DNA of 64,000 bases from Tenebrio molitor (GCF_963966145.1 NC_091054.1:124001-188000); one strand, 5' to 3'; shown: positions 1 through 11,351, counted from the stretch's first letter. The notes: generated by a model from the letters alone, not told the origin. Translations and numbers: made by a program.

Positions 1-2680
1 ATGGCCGGCCATTATGGTCTATCTGAAAGAAAAAAAAAACAAATCGCAGCGTCATCTCTGCCCACATTCCACATAGATCAGAAAAAATATAGGTCCTGAA
101 GCGGAATCTTGCGACGCACCTGACGATACTCGTCCACCAATACCCCAAGAAAAAACGATTCAATTTCCCTGTGCAACGTCAAGCAACGTTCTCTGTCTCT
201 CTATTTGCGCGCCGGATGCACAATCCGTCGACACCAAAAACTGGCAAAAATTTATTATCCGATAAATTAGATTCAGACGCGTCCCACGCGCATTTTAAAA
301 GCTTTGTGAGCCGACTTAACTAATTATTATGCCACGACAAAAACGTACCGACTTGTGGGTGTAACTGTCACTTTTGACGTTTCTTATTGCGGGAGTTGGC
401 AACACCGAGCACACTCTCTGACCTCGCCGACCTCGCATGCAACAACCGAAGATGTTTTCCCAGGTGACATAACTTCGCTTGGACGAACCACGACAGTCAA
501 AATATATTCCCCATTGTGCTACATTCTATTTTTTGCTTGTGCATAATTTTGGCAACAAGTTGGTGTTTCTTCTTCGTATTTGTCAAGTTAAAAATATGAT
601 GCCAAACGTGTCCAAAAATCAGGTGGCATCTTTTTTCGGCGTTTGTGGTAGCGTTCACAATTCAGATTAAAAAAAAAGATTTCAGAAATCATTATTGAAA
701 ACATTACTTTTTTTTATTGACGTCCAGAGGAAAAGATTAAGTTTGGATTTTGATGTATTGGGAGTTCTAGAATCATCTCCATCTAGGAAGCTGGCGAAAT
801 TTATTCAGAACCATTAATTCAAGTACAAACCCTGGGCCACTTTTAAAAAAAGTACCAGACTTCGAATCTTCCATGGTACTAACGAATTGCGTACCTTCAC
901 TTTCTCTTCCGCTATTTTCGTTCCAACAGATACCAAAAATGCTTCCGATATGGCTCCAGTACGGATATGATTCCATCTACCAAGACCTATCATTTGCCTT
1001 GTCACTAAAGCAGTACCTGGTACATACATCATTTTGAGGTTCATTGGATAACAAAAACATTTCAGTATTTGTACCATTGTAGACCAGATAGCCTCGAACG
1101 AGAAGATCTAACAGTATTCTTTTTATTGGCACAGAAAGATTGTGAAGAAAGAGGGAAGAAAGTGATTGATTCAAAACTGATGCCTTTCTGGGAAGCATCT
1201 TCCCAAATGATAAAAATCTTCTTAAAAGTAGAGAGCAGAGTACCGGGTCCATCTGCCACTAAATCTGGATCGAATACGTCATTTCGAAATCCACCGAATC
1301 GTAGAAAAGTGAACTTGGCAACGGCGGTCGATCCTAACAGGTGGTGCGATACCGGAGGTGTGATATTGGCAAGCGAGCGACACCTTTCATGTGATTTCGC
1401 GCGAATTTTCACACCGAAATAGCCGATTATTAAGCGAAAAGCCACCCATTCAGCTTCGCTCTGCCCAATTTGCGCGATCCCGGTCGACCGTTCTGGTCCG
1501 AAAGGCGGGAACACCGTTTTCGCTAGCCGCCAGACCCGGCCGTGGTGATGTCACCGAAAACATTCTCCGGGATTTTGAAATTTTTCCGACAGCATGTCAA
1601 CGAACCTGTCGATCACCACCATCGCCGATTTCCACTCGATTCTTGACTTTTTCTCCCGAGACGGGAGCGCCCGACGCACCGCCTCTATAAATACCTTCCA
1701 TCCACCTTAATTAACTTCAGATGTTTGGCATTTCTGGCATTCCTCGCCTGTAAAAATAATATTCTGCGTCTTATGGGAGAGATGATCGGTGGCGGCGACG
1801 GTGCACCGGAGGCGGTGGCAATGGACCGCGACCGTTCCCCTCTTCCTCCGACGAGTTCACACTCAGTTTGCTCCGTTACCTACGTCCCGAAATCAATCAC
1901 TGACGGTTACGTAAAATGTGTATTTTTAATCGGTAAACACCAAAATAATGTAGGTACACTCTATTTTCGTTTCCGCTAATTGCCAAGACTGTCCAGAAAT
2001 ACCCGTCACACCTTTTCGACACTGGATGCAGACGCATCGATCGCTCGCTCGGTCCTCCTCCGTCTGCCTCCTCGTCTTCTGCCCAAGAGGCAGAAATATT
2101 ATTAGAAGCGACCTTATTCCTCTCCGACAGTTGGGAATGTCAGATATACCGCGGACGCGCTCTCCACCGACCGGGAGGAGCCTCCGACGAACCTCGACGT
2201 TTTTCATATCAACCGACAAAACGTCCACACCTCCCGATCACTTATCTTCCTCAATTCGGTTGTCGTCGCGCCTGACATGTCCGACATAAATCACTGGCAA
2301 ACGGACCCACCAGTTGAGTTTTTTCCAAAAGACCTACTTCTTCCTGATCGTTTTCGACCGCATGGAGTCGGCTTATTTTAGTAGATGCGATACGACTCCG
2401 ATTGCCGAACTTGATTCAACCGCTGATGCACCATTTCGATGGACTCACGCTGTGGTGCTTTGTAATTATTATTGCCAATCCTGACCAGAAATAACTACTC
2501 CACTGCAATGGACCGGGACGATTTGCATCTTAATTCGTTCCGCAACCATCGACCAACTGGACACAAATCCGGTGGTACAGCGCACGTCTTCGTCTCTCTC
2601 GGCTCACCGGAGGAATCTACATACTATTTTACCCAATGTTTGCAACAATAACTTGGTTATTCGTCTGGTTTTTTTCGAGT
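1..2680. other. No supported gene; CpG-rich in part
   Basis: I find no coding region I can support here. Open frames on both strands between about 770 and 1690 overlap each other, show no recognisable motif and have no good splice sites. The stretch 1300-2300 is richer in CG dinucleotides than the surrounding AT-rich DNA. A TATAAATA sequence at about 1684 could be a core promoter, but no convincing exon follows it. Confidence 0.5.
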
Positions 2681-2756
2681 GTTTATAAGGTGCGGCACAG
2701 TCGTTGACCTCATCAAAGCGAAATATTGTTGCCCAAGTACTGTTAGTTTTCCGAAA
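2681..2756 (+). promoter_or_regulatory. Possible core promoter and 5' UTR for the candidate exon at 2757
   Basis: A TTTATAAGG motif at about 2682 lies roughly 25-30 bp upstream of a TCATCA-like start element near 2711. This is the spacing expected of a TATA-type insect promoter. The region runs into an ATG in a plausible context at 2757. The only support is motif spacing and the exon-like sequence that follows. Confidence 0.25.
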
Positions 2757-2812
2757 TGACTTCTACTCCAGCTTCCGAAAAACAGTTCCGCTTGTCAAAG
2801 CAACTTGAGCGG
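2757..2812 (+). CDS. Candidate first coding exon, unknown protein
   Basis: An ATG opens a frame of about 18 codons beginning MTSTPASEKQFRLSKQ and ending at a strong splice donor (GTGAGTGA). The upstream sequence looks like a promoter. The composition (polar, Lys/Arg/Gln) is compatible with a real amino terminus, but I do not recognise the protein. I see no matching downstream exon on the plus strand before the polycystin array. It could be the first exon of a gene with a very long intron, a noncoding RNA exon or chance. Confidence 0.3.
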
Positions 2813-2893
2813 TGAGTGAACTTTTTGGAACACTCGAGCATTACTTTTCGGAAAAACCGACCTATTTAATAGTTATTTGTATATCAAGGATGC

Positions 2894-2991
2894 GAAATCG
2901 TTCTTTGACGTAGCGAGAGAAAAATTGTCGCCGAGGCCGTTTAGGCCGAGGCAAGACAATCTCGAGGTCGTCAAAGAATTTCCCAGCCACG
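2894..2991. repeat. Foldback hairpin, about 98 bp
   Basis: The two halves are near-perfect inverted repeats. The arm AAATCGTTCTTTGACG reappears in reverse complement as CGTCAAAGAATTTC. The centre is the GC-rich palindrome GCCGAGGCCGTTTAGGC. It resembles in design the foldbacks at 21402-21522 and 48972-49150, which also pair an outer arm with a CTCGAG/GAGGC-type GC-rich centre. Confidence 0.6.
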
Positions 2992-4109
2992 GTGTACACA
3001 TTTTGTGTGCAACCAAAAATTTGTAATTATAAAATTAAACGTAAAATTTCCTTCGCTGTCAATAAAAATAAAGTCGGCTCACATGTCACCACGTCGCTAT
3101 AGAAACGACAGAAATAAAACAATTCATTTTGAAAAAATTTGTAAAAATGTCGGAAGAAAATTACGATGTTTCAGTTCTAGGTGTACCTACTCATCCAGAT
3201 TTAAAGAATATTATAAATTGAGCATTGTCGCCTTTGAAACCTGAAAAATCGAAACGGCAATATGAAAAACGTTACAGTGACTTTAGACGCTCCAAATCGT
3301 TTAAAATCGTTAAAATTAGCTTGACGTTTCGTTTTGACAAGTTGTGACATTTATCAAAATCCGTTCACACAGGAGAAAATTCTCAAATTCTGACAGTGTC
3401 GAACAAAAAGAATCTTTATATCAAATTTATATTATGTATTTACGACGCTCCGTGTAAAGTACCACTTTTATCAGTTTATCTCATATCTAATTTTAAGATG
3501 TGTGTGATATTTCGCACATTTACTGCTTCTTAATCTTTGACAAATATTAGTTGAGTCTTACGAACATTCCAAAAATGTATCTAAGAAATATTTTTTATGT
3601 CGACTCCGGATGCATTTTAAAAGGAAAAACCTCAAAAAAGTAAAATAATTCTGTGATACTCTTAATAAGTTTTAAGTAAAGATTCATCGTCTCTCACGTT
3701 TTTTATTTTGTGTGATTATACATACCATCGGTGCAGAATTTTTTAGCGAATCAAAAGTTGTGATATGTTGAGTTAGTAAGTGCAACAATTAAATCCCCGC
3801 CCACCATTTCCTTTTGATAATAAATTGAACGTTTCTATTACCATTTTACAATTTTGTGCCTATCAATTTGAATGTATTTTACCTTTTTTAATTAAAATAT
3901 TACATTTAGTAGACAGTAAGTAGCAAATGCCGAAGGGTTCGTGAGAGCCATATACATAATCTTATTTAACGAAGAATAACATATACTGACATTAATTTGT
4001 CTATATGTACATACTTCGGTCACTTAAGCAATATAGTAATCACGTGCCCTTCGTTACGGGTCGTCCAAGAAACAGACTCAAGTGGCCAATCCGAACAAGG
4101 AGATGAAAA
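2992..4109. other. AT-rich spacer, nothing recognised
   Basis: This 1.1 kb stretch is AT-rich. I find no gene, RNA or repeat here that I can support. A 79-codon frame at 3005-3244 has no recognisable features. Confidence 0.4.
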
Positions 4110-4842
4110 TCACATTATAGTAGAGTGCTCGGCGCTCCAATATATGCATAAAAATGACTTCCGTGGGGGTTTTGTTGTTACAAGCTGAATTATATATAAA
4201 AGAGAAGCTTATGTACTGAGGTTTCAAAATCCCAAGGCCGTCAAAAAACGTCCTGTTCCAAAGGGCATTAAACTTAAAAAGCGAGTTAGATAGATGATCA
4301 TCAAGAAGAATAAATGACAAAATTTTTGATATATTTTTCACAAAAAGTTTTGTACAGCAAATATTTTTTTTAATATTTCTAAAATGGTCCGTGATTAAAG
4401 TTAACATTAGTCTCTTACGGGAGAATAAAATCGAACAAAACTTTAAACCCCAATATCTCAGTTTCAGATGGTTGAAAATCTAATTCATTTTACACAATTT
4501 TTTCGTTTCTATCGCGACATCTCTAAAACAAAAGCTCTAATCAAAATTTTGTATTCTTTATAAAAGTTTGTATTATCTTTTGTGTTCATACTAGTATCGG
4601 TTTTATAATTTTGTGAAGTATAATAAAAAAGTTATATAATTTAATGCAATGCAATGTAAATTTTCGGCGATTCGCTATAAATCGCTAGTAGGCGTCCCCA
4701 CCCCGATGAACCATCTTTTATTGCACTTTTCTCCGTAGCTCCATTGCGCTTCCACACATTACAGATATTATCACCGGATATTATGTATTAATTATTACTA
4801 TTATTTATGTACTCATAACAATACCAGTATATAACTAGTATA

Positions 4843-5540
4843 CTGGGTGCCCCAAAATTCGCGGAACAACATAGTAGTACGTTGTTAAGTAGTCATTAAG
4901 ACATCAGGTAAAAATGTTTAAAAAAATCAATCTTCTTTTTTGTAGAAGATATGGACTTATTCGTTACTCTAAGGGCCAGTTTATAGAAAGAGAATTAAAT
5001 ATTTAATTCGAATTAAATTTTAATGCACGATTAACCCATGAATCCGAAACTTCGATTGGTTCAATCTGATCACGTGTTCAGTTAATCTCGCATTTGATTA
5101 CGATTAACATAATTTCGCTTCTGTGAACTGGCCCTAAATGTGGCAACATTTAAAAACATTCCATGCATCCCAATAGTCTGCAAATATTTCATTTTTGTTG
5201 TATCCATGGAAATGAAAGGGAAAAATCAAAGCCATGTTGCCGTGCGCTATTTAAGGTAAAACGAACGTAAAATTACTACTTGGAAATGCTGGAAATAATG
5301 AAGAAAATAATTGCAAACCTGATCACAATCGTTCAGAATTATTAGGCCACTGGTTAGTAAAAGACAAATAGTCAAAATCTTTTTTAATATTTAAAATAAA
5401 TGAGATCAAAGCTGCACCTTTTGAGCCTCCATATCTTCAAATCTAAGAGGTATAGAATTTTTTAATTATTTTTCTAGTTATTCTCTAACATGAGTTGACA
5501 TTGCCTCATTGAGTTGTTCCGCGAATTTTGGGGCACCCAG
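4843..5540. mobile_element. TA-flanked DNA transposon, 698 bp, family CTGGGTGCCCC
   Basis: Terminal inverted repeats begin CTGGGTGCCCCAAAATTC and end GAATTTTGGGGCACCCAG, flanked by TA on both sides (4841-4842 and 5541-5542). The right arm of the palindrome keeps the empty site near 6998-7004 with a single TA, which proves insertion after the palindrome formed. No transposase frame is visible, so it is non-autonomous. The TA duplication suggests the Tc1/mariner superfamily. The element at 8803-12778 has the same ends. Confidence 0.85.
4973..5134. mobile_element. 162 bp MITE nested in the 4843 element, TAA target duplication
   Basis: The ends GGGCCAGTTTATAGAA and TTCTGTGAACTGGCCC are imperfect inverted repeats flanked by TAA (4970-4972 and 5135-5137). 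The related element at 8803-12778 shows the uninterrupted sequence near 12650-12670 with one TAA. A three-base TWA duplication is typical of PIF/Harbinger MITEs. Confidence 0.75.
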
Positions 5541-5707
5541 TATTATAACAAATCTATCTTTATACAATATTTCAAATTTAACCAAGGGGTAGATAGAAAC
5601 AAAATAAACTCGCGTAGAATACCAATCAATATAATATAAACATATTATAATAAATATGTATATAGCCTAGTTATGATACTGTTAAATACATATTGAATTC
5701 TAAATGA

Positions 5708-6207
5708 AACGTTTAAAGTTAATAAAATTTCACTGGTCATCAGAGCTTTCTGAATCACTTTGTGGAACTGGTGGAAGTGATGCGGCTGCTGTTATTGTTA
5801 ATGCATTCCTGCAGGACTTCTGGGCCATGCACTTACAAGCACCTATGTACCCTAATGTACTTTTCTTTCATGTGCACACTTTCCTTGCACAATCTGAAAT
5901 TACCAGATTATTAGTAGACCTATGAATGATTAGTAAAACAATATCTTACCTTTTTTGCACCCGCAAGAAGTTAAAACTGTTAATTTCTCTGGAAGTGGAG
6001 GCAATGTTGTTAAAACAGGTAAAACTTCGCCTTTCTCGTCCATATACCAACCGAATTCTTCAATTGGAGGTAATTGTGGACAAGGAACCATGGCATTCAG
6101 CCACACTTTAGTTTGATAATGCACTCTTAAGCAATGTGCTTAAGACCGTCCTTCGTTGGTGGTAGCTTAGGAAATGATGTCGAAGCTGCCATGAGTCCAC
6201 GCAAGGT
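5708..6207 (-). pseudogene. CXC-domain protein fragment, left palindrome arm
   Basis: Read on the minus strand, this encodes the end of a protein with the segment LRGLMAASTSFPKLPPTKD, then HYQTKVWLNAM and FGW, then SCGCKK. An intron follows, and then a cysteine-rich tail of the Tesmin/TSO1-like CXC type. Insect transposon-associated and repeat-derived proteins often carry this block (a tryptophan-containing segment followed by a CXC motif). The left copy reads through the FGWYMDEKGE segment without a stop. It lacks a 5' end, so it is a fragment. Confidence 0.6.
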
Positions 6208-6330
6208 ATTAGAGAAATCATTCACACCCACACTATTTAAATAGTATTTCTCCGACGATATTTTCGGTAATATGCATGACTTTGTCCTTAACCTGTACTC
6301 AAAAAATGCACATATTACGTCAATTAACAC

Positions 6331-6827
6331 CTTGCGTGGACTCATGGCAGCTTCGACATCATTTCCTAAGCTACCACCAACGAAGGATGCTTTTAAGCAA
6401 CATTGCTTAAGAGTGCATTATCAAACTAAAGTGTGGCTGAATGCCATGCTTCCTTGTCCACAATTACCTCCAATTGAAGAATTCGGTTGGTAAATGGAGG
6501 AGAAAGGCGAAGTTTTACCTGTTTTAACAACATTGCCTCCACTTCCAGAGAAATTTACAGTTTTAACTTCTTGCGGGTGCAAAAAAGGTAAGATATTGTT
6601 TTACTAATCATTCATAGGTCTACTAATAATCTGGTAATTTCAGATTGTGCAAGAAAAGTGTGCACATGCAAGAAAAGTACATTAGGGTGCATAGGTGCTT
6701 GTAAGTGCATGGCCCAGAAGTCCTGCAGGAATGCAATAACAATAACAGCAGCCGCATCACTTCCACCAGTTCCACAAAGTGATTCAGAAAGCTCTGATGA
6801 GTGATGACCAGTGAAATTTTATTAACT
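6331..6827 (+). pseudogene. CXC-domain protein fragment, right palindrome arm
   Basis: This is the mirror copy of the left-arm fragment, read on the plus strand. It begins in the same LRGLMAASTSF segment and has a stop codon at FGW* (about 6491) where the left arm has tyrosine. An apparent intron runs from GTAAGATATT after the SCGCKK codons to TTTCAG before the cysteine-rich exon at about 6644. The tail contains CTCKKSTLGC and CKCMAQKSC, the spaced cysteines of a CXC motif, then an acidic end. With the internal stop and no 5' end it is a pseudogene fragment. Confidence 0.6.
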
Positions 6828-7858
6828 TTAAACGTTTCATTTAGAATTCAATATGGATTTAACAGTATCATAACTAGGCTATATACATATTTATTATAAT
6901 ATGTTTATATTTTATTGATTGGTATTCTACGCGAGTTTATTTTGTTTCTATCTACCCCTTGGTTAAATTTGAAATATTGTATAAAGATAGATTTGTTATA
7001 ATATACTAGTTATATACTGGTATTGTTATGAGTACATAAATAATAGTAATAATTAATAAATAATATCCGGTGATAATATCTGTAATGTGTGGAAGCGCAA
7101 TGGAGCTACGGAGAAAAGTGCAATAAAAGATGGTTCATCGGGGTGGGGACGCCTAGTAGCGACTTATAGCCAATCACCGAAAATTTACATTGCATTGCAT
7201 TAAATTATATAACGTTTTTATTATAATTCACAAAATTATAAAACTGATACTAGTATGAACACAAAAGATAATACAAACTTTTATAAAGAATACAAAATTT
7301 TGATTAGAGCTTTTGTTTTAGAGATGTCGCGATAGAAACGAAAAAATTGTGTAAAATGAATTAGATTTTCAACCATCTGAAACTGAGATATTGGGGTTTA
7401 AAGTTTTGTTCGATTTTATTCTCCCGTAAGAGACTAATGTTAACTTTAATCACGGACCATTTTAGAAATATTAAAAAAAATATTTGCTGTACAAAACTTT
7501 TTGTGAAAAATATACCAAAAATTTTGTCATTTATTCTTCTTGATGATCATCTATCTAACTCGCTTTTTAAGTTTAATGCCCTTTGGAACAGGACGTTTTT
7601 TGACGGCCTTGGGATTTTGAAACCTCAGTAGATAAGCTTCTATTTTATATATAATTCAGCTTGTAACAACAAAACCCCCACGGAAGTCACAAAAAGCATA
7701 TCAATGCACTCTACTATTACTTTATTATTCTACAGCTAAAGTAAACGAAGTGTAGCTCCACATATTCCCTGCAACTAAAAGACTCTTTATGCAAACTTGC
7801 TCCTCTTTACTAGTTCTACTGCTCTACTGGGTGATGATTAGTAAATACCAACTTTATA

Positions 7859-8708
7859 CAGTGCGTTCTGTATGTTTCTGACAAAAATTCTCGAACCGGT
7901 GAACTTTGTTTTTAAAAAGTGCAAATTGTTCAGTAGGTACTTTACTTATGTTGACAGCTTGTCATCTCCTAATAATGACATCATCAATCATTTTTTTAAA
8001 TGACAACCCCCATTTTTTTCTTATTTTTCTGGTACGCCTTCATACTAGCTAAACGATCAATGAAAAAAATTGATACCTTACATAACAATTTTTTTGAGAA
8101 AATGACAAATTTTACTTCAAAAAATTTAGGTAATTTAATTTTTACCGTATTTTTTTTTCAATGGGTTTAGTTACAATCGAAGGTTTATTTTAATGGACCA
8201 AACAATGTAGAAAATTTGCGAAAGAAAATTCGCGCTGAAATAGAACAAATAAGCCCTGACATTACTGAGCGCAGTGCACAAAGTATCGGTGAGTGCCAAA
8301 TAGTTGGCGGGAGGCAATTTCAACATTTGCGTTAAATTTTATTGTTAACCTTAGATGTTTGTTTGTTTTTGCTTGAGGTCAATTACAATTTTTACAATAA
8401 AAATCAAGTTAAATTTTTTTAAATAAAATTAGTCATTTTCTCAAAAAAATTGTTATGTAAGGTATCAATTTTTTTCACTAGTCGTTTAAGTAGTAGGAAG
8501 GTCTACCAGAAAAAGATAAAAAAAGTAGGGGTTGTCATTTAAAAAAATTATTGATGACGTCATTATTAGGATATGACAAGCTGTCAACATAAATAACGTA
8601 CTGTACAACATGCAGTTTTTAAAAACAAAGTTGACCTCTTCGAGGATTTTTCTCAGAAATGAATACTTACAATTTTATCGAATTTATTCCGAACTTTACA
8701 ACGCTCTG
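7859..8708. mobile_element. 850 bp foldback element with about 270 bp inverted repeats
   Basis: The element begins CAGTGCGTTCTGTAT and ends ACGCTCTG, with TA on each side (7857-7858, 8709-8710). Long imperfect inverted arms (about 7859-8112 and 8430-8708) share blocks such as CATAACAATTTTTTTGAG and TTGATACCTTACAT. The centre (8113-8429) is unrelated AT-rich sequence without a transposase. The TA duplication and long arms suggest a non-autonomous Tc1/mariner-type foldback. Confidence 0.75.
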
Positions 8709-8960
8709 TATAAAAAAACATGGGTGTTGGGTGTATATAAAAATAGAATCTAGATTATTATACTTATTATTATTAAATATGTATGACATTAAATCAATTA
8801 TACTTGTGCCCCAAAATTCGCGGAACAACTCAGTGTCAGTGGGGCAATGTCAACTCGTGTTAAAAAATAAAGAGAAAAATACTAAAAAAAATTGGGGCTC
8901 AAAAGGTGCAGCTTTGATCTCGTTTCTTTTAAATATTAAAAAAGATTTTGACTACATATA

Positions 8961-9349
8961 GTCTGTTTTTTAATCAAAGAACCACGACCTGTTGATTTAA
9001 GTTTGCAAATATAAAATTTTACTAAATATAGGGAATTTAATGATATATGTTGGCTATACCAGCCAGCGTCTGTCATTTTTAATGTCCTTGAAAGTACGCA
9101 AACTCCCAGCTAAAATTTGAACGTGTTATTAAAAATGCCTGGCAAAGTAAGACATTTATTAAACTCTCAAATTAGTTGTCATTAGTTGTTATTAACTTTA
9201 TTAACATGCTGCGCTACTACTAATATCTCTAATAACCTCAATTTTTATATGACGAGATTTTTCACCCTACGTCAAAAGCGTACAATGTTGTCAGCTCTAT
9301 TTTGGGTGTAAATTGCGGTGTTGTGGTTCTTTGATTAAAAAATAAACTG
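8961..9349. mobile_element. 389 bp MITE, TIR ...TTTTTAATCAAAGAACCAC
   Basis: The inverted ends GTCTGTTTTTTAATCAAAG and CTTTGATTAAAAAATAAACTG are flanked by TA. The element sits inside the 8803-12778 element, interrupting sequence that is continuous in the 4843 copy. The 350 bp element at 38111-38460 has a related layout (AATCAAA.AACCACxACCTGTTG) and the same TA target. Confidence 0.75.
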
Positions 9350-9356
9350 TAAGTTA

Positions 9357-10658
9357 CCTGATCCAAATAAGGCCCACCTACTTTTTGTTTTCAAATATCG
9401 GTTAGTAAAAACAAGTAAGAACTTTGGATGTGGGTTGTAAATGAAAGTTTATTCTTTTCTTAACATAACCAGCATAAAACATATAAATAAAAAAATAATA
9501 ACAAAGAAGTTATTCCTTTTTCAAAAAAAAACATTCTTTGTGGACCTTATTGCGTATGATGTGCTTAATAAGGCCCACCCATTAAATTCTCGATAAAAGT
9601 TAATAAAACACCATTTTCTTCTAGAATACTTAAATAAAAACAACGTTCACTTGCATGAACTACACAAATAATCCTTTTATTAGGCCTATACAAGCTTCGT
9701 GGTGCCAAACGGAACAATTCTTGCACATACGCATAGGTACTTATCATTTCACAAGTGTCACATCAGGGACAATACCAACTTCCCTTATTTGATTTTCTGT
9801 CAAAATAATAATTCAAGAATAAAGCCCACTACGGTTTTAATAAGGCCCACTCCCCTGCCGGGCCTTATTAAAACCAGCTCACATTAAAAGGTTTAAGATA
9901 TGATACGAAAAGAAGCTAAAAGCAGAATGAAATAAATGCACGCAATGAAAAAGAACTTTCCAAGGAATACTGCAATGCTATTTTCAAACAGAAATTTGTA
10001 GTAAATACCTTAAAATCTTAAGGCGGGCACAGATCAAGCGCGCCGATCCGCGCCGTGCCGTGCAAAACGTTTGCAAACGTTTGCTAACAAAATTCGTGTA
10101 TGTTTGAAGAACTCTCCAGACTGACCAAATGCGCGGATGTTTGGCTGTGTTCGGAGAGGTTCCGAGTTTCGTACGTTTGTTTCATTCGAAAATACCGTCT
10201 TCCATTTTAACTAAATTGGAGATATCTAGACAGCTGTTTGCGTTCGCTCTTGACGAATTCACCGACAAACATAAAAAATCCGTCCAAATCGAGCGCGCAC
10301 GAACAAGCAGATGATGTACCGACATCAAGCGGATAATGTTTGCGAATGCTTGTTCGTGCGCGTTGTTGCGCGTTTGTGCTCGGTAACCACTTCGGTAACC
10401 CGTCCAAACTGACCGCGCCTGCAACGCACGGCACGGCGCGCTTGATCTGTACCCGCCTTTACACTTACTTTTCCCGCTTTTTAACAACACTGGTGGGTGA
10501 ACTTTGCAATGTTATTTTACCGCGAAATTTGAACATATCTGGTACGGTCATTTGTCTGAATTTTATGCACTCATGCTAAACGAACCCCTTATGTTGTCGT
10601 ATATTTGAAGATTTCTATAACTAAGTCAATATCATTAGTAGGCCTTATTTGGAACAGG
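9357..10658. mobile_element. 1.3 kb element, TIR CCTGATCCAAATAAGGCC
   Basis: The left end CCTGATCCAAATAAGGCC and right end GGCCTTATTTGGAACAGG are inverted repeats bounded by TA. The motif AATAAGGCCCAC recurs internally at 9570 and 9838. The right-hand TA (10659-10660) is shared with the next element, which begins immediately at 10661. No transposase is visible. It contains the nested MITE at 10021-10458. Confidence 0.7.
10021..10458. mobile_element. 438 bp GC-rich MITE with TTA target duplication
   Basis: The ends AGGCGGGCACAGATCAAG and CTTGATCTGTACCCGCCT are inverted repeats flanked by TTA (10018-10020, 10459-10461). The interior is unusually GC-rich (GCGCGCC, GCACGGCACGGC) compared with surrounding DNA. 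The TTA duplication fits a PIF/Harbinger-type MITE. Open frames on both strands in this interval are shadows of the inverted repeats. Confidence 0.8.
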
Positions 10659-10660
10659 TA

Positions 10661-11351
10661 CAGTCGATGCACAAATAAAACTGGGACAAAAATGACAATC
10701 ACATAAGTCAAAATTTGAAAATTTGCATCGTTTAATTACGGCTTTATCATAAATAGGTTAACTTTGGTATGACATATTCATATTATACAGGGGTCCCAAA
10801 AATGGCGTACTAACTACTTACTACTGTATCGAGGATGTTTAAATGTACACGAAAAAAATATGGAAACAAATTTTCAGACAAAAAAAATCAATTTTTATTA
10901 TTATTATTATTAACGGTAATATAATGTAAACAAAGATGTACAAAGATGTACCATGCAATGTTACCGTAGTGGATTTAAAATATTTTTTTCGATTTCCAAA
11001 GCTTTTAAATTCTCTATTATGCAGGATTAGATATTGGTAGTCAGTAATCTTGTACTTTGTGATACTATGTACGACTAGAGGTAGCTGTCATGACAATTTA
11101 ATACATATATTTTAAAATAATTTACCTGTTAAGTGCCACTTTCAAAGGCCGCCAAATCAGAAAATAAGTCCAATAGAATTTTTTTAACATTTTTCTGACG
11201 TTTACGGTAGTCTCTTCTACACCGCAGTGCACCGTTAGTACGCCATTTTTGGGACACCCTGTATAGACACTGACAAATATATTGTCAATTTAATGGTCTG
11301 ATTTACATAGATTAAATTTTAAGTGTCCCAGTTTTATTTGTCCACCGACCG
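10661..11351. mobile_element. 691 bp Tc1/mariner-like MITE, TIR CAGTCGATGCACAAATAA
   Basis: The left end CAGTCGATGCACAAATAA and right end TTATTTGTCCACCGACCG form inverted repeats followed by the shared AACTGGGAC. TA flanks both sides. No transposase frame remains. A second element is nested at 10788-11261. Confidence 0.75.
10788..11261. mobile_element. 474 bp MITE, TIR CAGGGGTCCCAAAAATGG
   Basis: The ends CAGGGGTCCCAAAAATGG and CCATTTTTGGGACACCCTG are inverted repeats continuing into GCGTACTAAC. TA flanks both sides (10786-10787, 11262-11263). It is nested inside the 10661-11351 element, two levels below the outer 8803 element. Confidence 0.8.

Larger units (their letters stand above)
4110..7720. 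repeat. Large palindrome, 1.4 kb arms around a 122 bp loop
   Basis: The left arm (about 4110-6207) and right arm (about 6331-7720) are reverse complements with scattered differences. The outer ends pair ATAGTAGAGTGC near 4114 with its complement near 7715, and the inner ends pair CGCAAGGT (6200-6207) with ACCTTGCG (6331-6338). The loop 6208-6330 is unique. After subtracting a 698 bp transposon inserted only in the left arm, both arms are about 1.4 kb. The arms encode two copies of a CXC-domain protein fragment. An inverted duplication, possibly by template switching or tail-to-tail insertion, is the simplest origin. Confidence 0.85.

Noticed and set aside
1062..1514. 150-codon minus-strand frame
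   Set aside because: It overlaps a 117-codon frame on the other strand and has no known motif, splice signal or amino-acid bias supporting a gene.
2894..2991. Possible tRNA or microRNA precursor
   Set aside because: It folds as one long palindrome with a GC-rich tip, not a cloverleaf, and similar foldbacks recur as repeats; there is no evidence of processing.
10182..10490. 102-codon minus-strand frame with cysteines and basic residues
   Set aside because: It lies wholly within the 10021-10458 MITE and overlaps frames in the other strand made by the inverted repeats.
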